Source of the DNA: Phytoactinopolyspora endophytica
GTDB lineage: Bacteria > Actinomycetota > Actinomycetes > Jiangellales > Jiangellaceae
Length of the DNA stretch: 19,340 bases
NCBI RefSeq assembly: GCF_004138495.1
Contig: NZ_ML142868.1
Location: 107,155 to 126,494 of the forward strand
Direction of reading: 5' to 3'
In this document: positions 14,112 through 19,340 of the stretch, one piece after another
Layout of the letters: every line of letters begins with the position of its first letter
Numbering within the stretch: position 1 is the stretch's first letter
Position numbers and translations under genes: made by a program
The notes under the pieces: generated by a model
What the model was told of the DNA's origin: nothing
What the model saw: only the letters and a program-made list of their open reading frames with translations
The model's database searches: none

Positions 14112-15059
14112 TCATGCTCCCAACCGGACTCGCGGGTCCAGGCCAGCGAGGGCGATCTCGGTCATCAGCTGCATCAGCACGGCGATCAGGACGGCACCGA
14201 CGATGATCACCTGCACGAGGTTGTAGTCCGCGTTCTGCACGCCGGTCACGGCCAGCTGCCCGATGCCGTTCCGGGCGAAGATCATCTCGATGACGACGGC
14301 GCCGGCGAGCATGTCACCGAACCGCATGCCGAGCGCCACCACGGCCGGTCCGAGGCTGTTGCGCACCACGTGCCGGATGCTGATCCGCCGCCGCGGTACA
14401 CCCTTGGCCACCGCCAAATCCACGAAATCCTGCTGCCAGACGTTGTGCATCGACGACTGCACCAACCGGGCCACCCCGGCGGACATCGGCACCGCCAGCG
14501 CCACCGCCGGCAGGAGCAGGTACTGCAGCCCGATCACCGGATCATCCAGCACGGCGACCTCGCCACTGATCGGCAGCACTGGTAAGGCGACACCGAGGAC
14601 GATGATCAGTAACAGCCCGGCCAGGAACGGTGGCGTCGCCAACAGCAGCGTATTCGTCGCGTCCGCGGTGAGCCGGGACAGCCGCGACCGGGCCGAGCCG
14701 CCGAAGACACCCACCCCGATGCCAACCACCGTCAGAATCAGCATCGCCGCGATCGTCAGCTCCAGCGTGCTACCGATCCGGTCCCCGATCAGCTCCGACA
14801 CCGGCCGGTTGAACTGTAGCGACTGTCCCAGGTCACCGGTGAGCAGTCCGCCGATCCAGCTGAAGTACTGCTCCACCAGCGGCCGGTCCAGGCCCATCTC
14901 GACGCGCATCGCCTCGATCTGCTCCGTCGTCGCCTCCGGACCCGCCGCCGCGGCCGCCGCATCCCCGGGCGCCAGCCGCGGCAACAGAAACGCGATCACG
15001 CTCGTGGCCGCGATCACCAGCAGGACCGACGGCGCGCGTCGTAACAAGAAGCGGATCAT
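14112..15059 (-). CDS. Oligopeptide-type ABC transporter permease (DppB/OppB-like)
   Basis: 315 residues starting MIRFLLRRAPSVLLVIAATS, the classical DppB opening ('M-x-R-F-(L/I)-x-R-R' then a long helix). This is followed by 'LAPGD', 'MGLDRPLVEQYFSWIGGLL.GDLGQSL' and 'R.GSTLELT', all diagnostic. Five more membrane helices follow, with the coupling loop 'DFVDLAVAKGVPRRRISIRH' and the ending 'NADYNLVQVIIVGAVLIAVL'. The frame can be extended to GTG 15089, but the ATG at 15059 with GGTGAG just upstream gives the family's normal N-terminus. The stop overlaps the next permease's start region, so the two subunits are translationally coupled. 42 nt separate it from the binding-protein gene. Confidence 0.93.
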   Translation of the reverse strand: MIRFLLRRAPSVLLVIAATSVIAFLLPRLAPGDAAAAAAGPEATTEQIEAMRVEMGLDRPLVEQYFSWIGGLLTGDLGQSLQFNRPVSELIGDRIGSTLELTIAAMLILTVVGIGVGVFGGSARSRLSRLTADATNTLLLATPPFLAGLLLIIVLGVALPVLPISGEVAVLDDPVIGLQYLLLPAVALAVPMSAGVARLVQSSMHNVWQQDFVDLAVAKGVPRRRISIRHVVRNSLGPAVVALGMRFGDMLAGAVVIEMIFARNGIGQLAVTGVQNADYNLVQVIIVGAVLIAVLMQLMTEIALAGLDPRVRLGA

Positions 15060-15101
15060 GATCTCACCCGTCCAGAGGTCGTGCAGCACACCGTGGATCC
15101 A

Positions 15102-16709
15102 TCAGGCACCCTCTAAGTAGGCAGCCCGGAACGACCGGCCGTACTTGCCGATCAACTGGTCCTTCAGCGCGTCGGCGCGCACGCTCGTGGCCGGCGCTAT
15201 GATGAACGGGAGCAGGAACGCCGTGTCGAGCAGATGCTCCGACAGGGCTTGCAGCGCCGCGGTCGTGGTCTCGTCGTCGGGGCTGTTGACGAGCTCCTGG
15301 ACCAATCGCTTGTACTCGTCATCGTCGTACTGCCCGGTGTTTCCCTCGGCCCGCAGTTCGGGGAGCGAGTTCACCATCAGCGCGGGCGCCTGCCCCGCCG
15401 TCGCGCTCCAGATGTGGAACATCTGCCCGAGGTCGCTGGCGGCCCGGCGCGGCGCGAAATCTGGGATGGAAAGCTCCTCGACCGAGAGGTTCAAACCCAC
15501 CGCCTCGAGGTCACGGGCCACGATCTGGTAGATGCCGCGCGGGGCGGGCTGCGCGTGGATCGCGACCTTCACCGCCGCCCCGGTCGCACCGGCGTCCTCG
15601 ATCATCTGCCGGGCCCGGTCCGGGTCATAGGTGTACGTGTTGGCCAGATCCGCTGGGTAACCGGTCGCGCTGTCGACCCACGGCAAGCTCGTGGTGTTCG
15701 CCACTCCGCCCAGAACCTGCTCGGCGATCCGTTCCCGGTCGATGGCGTACGCGACAGCTTGCCGGACCTGCACGTCGTCGAACGGCGGTGTCGTCACGTC
15801 GAAGCCGAACGCGTAGATCAGGCCGTGATTCTCGATGAGGTCGAAGTTCTCGTCGTCGACGATTGTCAGCATGTCCTGGGTGGTCATGCCGCCGCTCATC
15901 TGTGTGCGGCCCGAGCGGAGCGCCGACAGCTGCGCCGTGGAATCGCTGATCACCGTGATCTCGACGGAGTCCAGATACGGCAGCTCCGGGTCCCAGTACG
16001 AGTCGTTGCGGGTGAGTATGAGCTCGCTTCCCGCGGTGTACTCGGACCAGACGAACGGCCCGGTCCCCACGACATCGGACCCATCTTCCAAGCCCTCGTA
16101 ACTCTCGCGGTCGATCATCGGCAGGGTGTCGAGGACGTCGAAGGCCACCTCCTGCAGCGGCGTAGGCGAGCTGATGACGATCTCGTAGTCGCCTGTCGCC
16201 TCCATCTCCCAATCGCTGATCACGCCGGCCATCTCCGACAGGCCGCCGCCCTCCTTCGCGTGTTCGAAGGCGAACACGACGTCCTCCGACGTGAAGTCGC
16301 GCCCGGAGTGATACGTGACGCCTTCCCGCAGCGTCAGCACGAGCCGGGTGTTCTCCTCCTGGAACTCCCACTCGGTCGCCAAGACCGGAACCACCTCGTA
16401 GCTGTCATCGACAAGCGTCAGGGTCTCCAGCACGCTGCGGCACCAGAAGATGTTGCCCGGCCGTCCGGTGTTGTAGGCGCCTGGTACCGGCTCCGCCACC
16501 ACCGACGTCACGAGGGTGCCGCCGCTTTCCGGGTTCCCGCCGCCTTCAGCGGCCGCGTCGTCGTCCGTGTCCTCTGCCTCGTCCACGGCCGAGCGGCAGC
16601 CGGAGACGGCGGCCAATCCCATGGCCGATACCGCGCCGAGGAAGGCGCGTCGCGAGAGCGAGTTCCCTCGCACTCGACCTGTCACTCTGACCTGTCCTGT
16701 TGGGTACAT
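15102..16709 (-). CDS. ABC transporter substrate-binding lipoprotein, SBP_bac_5 family (Tat-exported)
   Basis: 535 residues, standard for the DppA/OppA family. The N-terminus has a twin-arginine motif 'SLSRRAFLG' (R20-R21) followed by a hydrophobic core and lipobox VSGC with C38, predicting Tat export and lipid anchoring outside the membrane. An acidic/Gly linker (41-63) follows. The mature domain shows 'GGTLVTSVVAEP', 'LATEWEFQEEN.RLVLTLREGVTYHSGRDFTSEDVVFAFE', 'VGTGPFVWSEYTAGSELILTRNDSYW', and 'DDVQVRQAVAYAIDRERI', all characteristic. This family binds peptides but also many oligosaccharides and glycosides. The neighbouring GH3 gene makes a sugar-containing ligand plausible, which is inference only. 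Ribosome site GAGG lies 11 nt before the ATG. Confidence 0.94.
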   Translation of the reverse strand: MYPTGQVRVTGRVRGNSLSRRAFLGAVSAMGLAAVSGCRSAVDEAEDTDDDAAAEGGGNPESGGTLVTSVVAEPVPGAYNTGRPGNIFWCRSVLETLTLVDDSYEVVPVLATEWEFQEENTRLVLTLREGVTYHSGRDFTSEDVVFAFEHAKEGGGLSEMAGVISDWEMEATGDYEIVISSPTPLQEVAFDVLDTLPMIDRESYEGLEDGSDVVGTGPFVWSEYTAGSELILTRNDSYWDPELPYLDSVEITVISDSTAQLSALRSGRTQMSGGMTTQDMLTIVDDENFDLIENHGLIYAFGFDVTTPPFDDVQVRQAVAYAIDRERIAEQVLGGVANTTSLPWVDSATGYPADLANTYTYDPDRARQMIEDAGATGAAVKVAIHAQPAPRGIYQIVARDLEAVGLNLSVEELSIPDFAPRRAASDLGQMFHIWSATAGQAPALMVNSLPELRAEGNTGQYDDDEYKRLVQELVNSPDDETTTAALQALSEHLLDTAFLLPFIIAPATSVRADALKDQLIGKYGRSFRAAYLEGA

Positions 16710-16730
16710 CTGTGGACCACCTCACTCGCT

Positions 16731-16765
16731 TGTCGCGCGGCGCACCTCGGCCCGCGCGGTCGACA
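16731..16765 (-). promoter_or_regulatory. Hairpin between the GH3 and binding-protein genes
   Basis: GCGCGG (16735-16740) pairs with CCGCGC (16752-16757), extended by TGTC (16731-16734) with GACA (16762-16765) across a 4-nt bulge. It sits in the 92-bp spacer between the GH3 stop and the binding-protein start. It could stabilise the downstream binding-protein message or partly terminate the GH3 transcript. GC-rich DNA forms such stems often. Confidence 0.25.
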
Positions 16766-16801
16766 GGGGTTACTGCGGTCTGTTCGATCCGACGGTGTTG
16801 T

Positions 16802-19340
16802 CTATGCGTCGGCCGGTGCGTGCACATGCACGTCGACCGAGGTTGTGCGGTGTATGTCTGTTGCGGAGAAGCCGACGAGGACATCGAAGCGTCCCGGTTC
16901 GACGGCCCACGTATGGTGCTCGGTGTCCCAGTGCTCGAATGCCCGCCGGGGCAACGTGACCTCGGCGGTCGCCGTCTCCCCCGCCCCGGCTCGCGCCACC
17001 GCGAATCCGGCGAGCCATCGCACTGGGCGGTCGACCGCCGACGACGGCCGGGCCAGGTAGACCTGGACCACCTGTTTGCCGGGCCGCTGGCCGGTGTTGC
17101 GGACACCGACGGTCACGACACCGGCCGCGCTGTCGATGGCCGGCGCCGAAGGACCTGTTGAGTCCCGTCCCGGCTCGGCCGGCGTTGGGGCCGTAATCTC
17201 GGCCGGCGCACGGACCTCGGTCAGCTCCCAGGTGGTATAGCCGAGGCCATGCCCGAAGGGATAGGCGGGTTCGCCGCCTCCGCGCAGCCAGGCTCGGTAG
17301 CCGATATGGATGCCCTCGTCGTACGCGAGCTCTCCGTCCACGGGCGTGGTGTTGGAGACCGGAACGTCCTCCAGCCGGCCCGGCCACGTCGTCGGTAACC
17401 GACCGCCTGGCTCGGCGACGCCGAGCAGGATGTCTGCTACCGCGTTGCCCATCTCCTGGCCGCCGAACCAGCCCAACAGGATCGCCGCTACGTCCTCCCG
17501 CCAGGGCAGCTCCACCGGCGCACCCGAATTGACCACGACGACGGTACGCGGGTTCTCCGCGGCCACCCGCCGGACCAGCTCGTCTTGACGGCCCGGCAGA
17601 CGAAGGTCATGCCGGTCGTAGCCTTCGCTCTCCACCTGCTCGCTGGTGCCGACCACGACGACGGCCAGATCAGCACCGCGTGCGGCCTCAGCGGCGGCTT
17701 CCAGCTCAGACGCGGGCGAGCGACGCGGTGGTCGCACACCGAGCCCGATGGACACGCCGAGCCCGCCGATCTCATGCCGCAGAACAAGCTCGATCGGCTG
17801 GTCGTGGTCGAGGTCGACGGTGGCGCTCCAGTGCGGCGGCCCGAGCATCTGCATGGCCGCGTCGACCTTCCCGGACACCACCTCCCCGTCATGTACGGTC
17901 TTCCCGCCGACGGAGAAGGCGGACGTGCCGGCGCCGATGAAGCCTACGTCCCAGCTCCCGGCTCGGTCGGGCACGAATGTAGCGCTCAACTCGACTGCCG
18001 CTGCGCCTGCCGGCACATCCGTCGCCCACCGCACCAGATTGGTGGACGTCCGGCGCTCCTCTTCGATGAGCGTTCTGTCCGCACGCAGCCATCGGACCCG
18101 CACCGGCGGGGCATCGTCCGGCCCAGGCATCCGATCGGCTGGAACCTCCGGCAACCCGTCATCCAGGTGACAGCCGTCGACGTGGCTGACCTCGGCTATG
18201 CCGTCGAGCGCGGTTCGCACACCATCCAGGATCGACACCGTGTACCGGGGCCGGACCTGTGCGCTTCCTCCGCCCTGGACGCGTGGATGCGCGGCGAGCT
18301 CACCGATGACGGCGACCTTCCGCAACGACGGCGTGTCCACCGGCAGGAGCGGGCCTTCGTTGCGGATCAGCACCATCCCGTCGCGCGCGGCGCCACGAAG
18401 CTCCGCGCCATCCGCGGTCACGGTCGGAGCGAGCGCCGGAGCCACCACCTCGTCTGTGGGTGGGCCGCCGTCGATCGGCGCCAGTGCACCGACCCGGGCG
18501 GCAAGACGCAGCAGGTTGCGGACCTTGGCGTCGATGTCCGCCTCGTCTACGGCACCGGCACGCACGGCCTTCTCAAGGGCGGCTCCCCAGGGGCCGTCGG
18601 GCCCGGGCATGGCGAGGTCCAGCCCTGCTTGTCCGGCCGCCACGGTGGAGCGGGTGGCCCGCCAGTCGGAGACGATCGCGCCGTCGAAGCCCCACTCGCT
18701 GCGCAGGGGATCATTCAGCAAGTCGTGCTCGGTCATCGTGGTGCCGTTCACGGAGTTGTAGGCGGCCATCGCCATCCAGACGCCGGCGCTGCGGACGAGG
18801 TACTCGAACGGCGCCAGGTACACCTCGCGCAGCGTCCGCTCATCCGCCCGGACGTCCACGTTGCGCCGGTCGGTCTCGGCATCGTTCGCGACGTAGTGCT
18901 TGACCGTCGCCGCCACGCCGTCGTCCTGCAGGCTTCGCACCACTCCTGCCGCCATGTGCGCGGTGAGCAGCGGGTCCTCCGACCAGCACTCGAAGTGACG
19001 GCCACCGAGCGGGCTGCGGTGCAGGTTCACCGTGGGTGCCAGCACGACGTGCACGCCCTTGCGCCGGGCCTCGGCTGCGAGCGCCCGCCCTGTCCGCTCA
19101 GCACGTTCGACATCCCAGCTCGCCGCGATCGCCGTAGGCGATGGCAGGCACGCCGACGGATCCCCGTCGTCCCACACGACGCCACGCACGCCGGACGGTC
19201 CGTCGGCCAGGGCCATCTCGCTCAGCCCGATCGCCGGCTCTGAATGCGTCGACCAGAAGCTCCCCCCGGTCAGGAGCCGGACCTTCTGTGCGAGGTCGAG
19301 CTTGCCGATCAACGCATCGAGCTGCTCTTCGCGGGGGTCG
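16802..19340 (-). CDS. GH3 beta-glycosidase with PA14 insert, 5' end outside the window
   Basis: Glycoside hydrolase family 3 enzyme, probably a beta-glucosidase-type exo-enzyme. Residues are counted from TTG 19312. The N-terminal barrel has 'LADGPSGVRG' (35-44), 'APTVNLHRSPLGGRHFECWS' (92-111), 'VKHYVANDAETDR' (137-149) and the nucleophile strand 'GFDGAIVSDW' with D216. A PA14-like insert follows (about 402-530). The C-terminal sandwich carries the acid/base segment 'SEQVESEGYDRHDLRLPGR' (E561/E563), and the end is a fibronectin-III-like domain ('VGVRNTGQRPGKQVVQVYL'). The frame stays open to base 19340 and reads DPREEQLDALIGKLDLAQKV in phase, so TTG 19312 is almost surely not the start and only a few codons are missing. 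No signal peptide is seen in the visible part, so it is probably intracellular. It is first in the visible operon, upstream of the transporter. Confidence 0.94.
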   Translation of the reverse strand, partial: DPREEQLDALIGKLDLAQKVRLLTGGSFWSTHSEPAIGLSEMALADGPSGVRGVVWDDGDPSACLPSPTAIAASWDVERAERTGRALAAEARRKGVHVVLAPTVNLHRSPLGGRHFECWSEDPLLTAHMAAGVVRSLQDDGVAATVKHYVANDAETDRRNVDVRADERTLREVYLAPFEYLVRSAGVWMAMAAYNSVNGTTMTEHDLLNDPLRSEWGFDGAIVSDWRATRSTVAAGQAGLDLAMPGPDGPWGAALEKAVRAGAVDEADIDAKVRNLLRLAARVGALAPIDGGPPTDEVVAPALAPTVTADGAELRGAARDGMVLIRNEGPLLPVDTPSLRKVAVIGELAAHPRVQGGGSAQVRPRYTVSILDGVRTALDGIAEVSHVDGCHLDDGLPEVPADRMPGPDDAPPVRVRWLRADRTLIEEERRTSTNLVRWATDVPAGAAAVELSATFVPDRAGSWDVGFIGAGTSAFSVGGKTVHDGEVVSGKVDAAMQMLGPPHWSATVDLDHDQPIELVLRHEIGGLGVSIGLGVRPPRRSPASELEAAAEAARGADLAVVVVGTSEQVESEGYDRHDLRLPGRQDELVRRVAAENPRTVVVVNSGAPVELPWREDVAAILLGWFGGQEMGNAVADILLGVAEPGGRLPTTWPGRLEDVPVSNTTPVDGELAYDEGIHIGYRAWLRGGGEPAYPFGHGLGYTTWELTEVRAPAEITAPTPAEPGRDSTGPSAPAIDSAAGVVTVGVRNTGQRPGKQVVQVYLARPSSAVDRPVRWLAGFAVARAGAGETATAEVTLPRRAFEHWDTEHHTWAVEPGRFDVLVGFSATDIHRTTSVDVHVHAPADA

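Noticed and set aside
15234..17060. 608-codon open frame on the + strand
   Set aside because: It is antisense to the binding-protein and GH3 genes, has Arg/Val/His-rich composition and no domain; long antisense frames are common in GC-rich DNA.
17585..19243. 552-codon open frame on the + strand
   Set aside because: Antisense shadow of the GH3 gene, with no recognisable motif.

Overview
The window is GC-rich, with third codon positions strongly biased to G/C, GTG/TTG starts, 4-bp ATGA/GTGA gene overlaps and Tat-type lipoproteins. This points to a filamentous or soil actinobacterium. I cannot name the genus from sequence alone; Jiangella-like or Actinopolymorpha-like organisms would fit. Both window edges cut genes: a GTPase on the left and a GH3 glycosidase on the right.

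Left part (1-3043, + strand): a translationally coupled pair. A TRAFAC-type GTPase overlaps a GAP1-like (GTPase-associated protein 1) partner by 4 bp. Such pairs are known from comparative genomics as cores of multi-component NTP-dependent conflict or signalling systems. No effector lies downstream, so any further member must lie upstream of the window.

Middle-left part (3102-6454): a tandem-ABM-domain monooxygenase-like gene (-) diverges from an MmyB-type HTH regulator (+), with candidate operator half-sites between them. A compact hairpin ends the regulator. Next comes an array of about six 23-bp iteron-like direct repeats running directly into the promoter of an AAA+/DUF4143 ATPase. The ATPase and the regulator share the same apparent leaderless promoter geometry (a -10-like ATACT hexamer, 6 nt, then ATG).

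Middle part (6452-8575): an ALDH3-type aldehyde dehydrogenase (-), then a debris zone. It holds a C-terminal scrap resembling a glycosidase (-), and a solute-binding lipoprotein gene (+) reduced to its signal peptide/linker joined out of frame to its last ~36 residues, a clear internal-deletion scar.

Right part (19340 back to 8582, all - strand): a probable catabolic operon. In transcription order it encodes a GH3 beta-glycosidase with PA14 insert, a Tat-lipoprotein SBP_bac_5 binding protein, two Dpp/Opp-type permeases, a fused double ATPase, an alpha/beta hydrolase and a Cys-type sulfatase. GH3 and sulfatase lack visible export signals (the GH3 start is outside the window). The simplest model is uptake of an oligomeric or glycosylated, possibly sulfated or esterified substrate, followed by intracellular trimming. 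The 5' spacer between ATPase and hydrolase holds a strong hairpin with a competing alternative pairing partner.

No tRNA, rRNA, CRISPR array, insertion sequence or phage gene was recognised.
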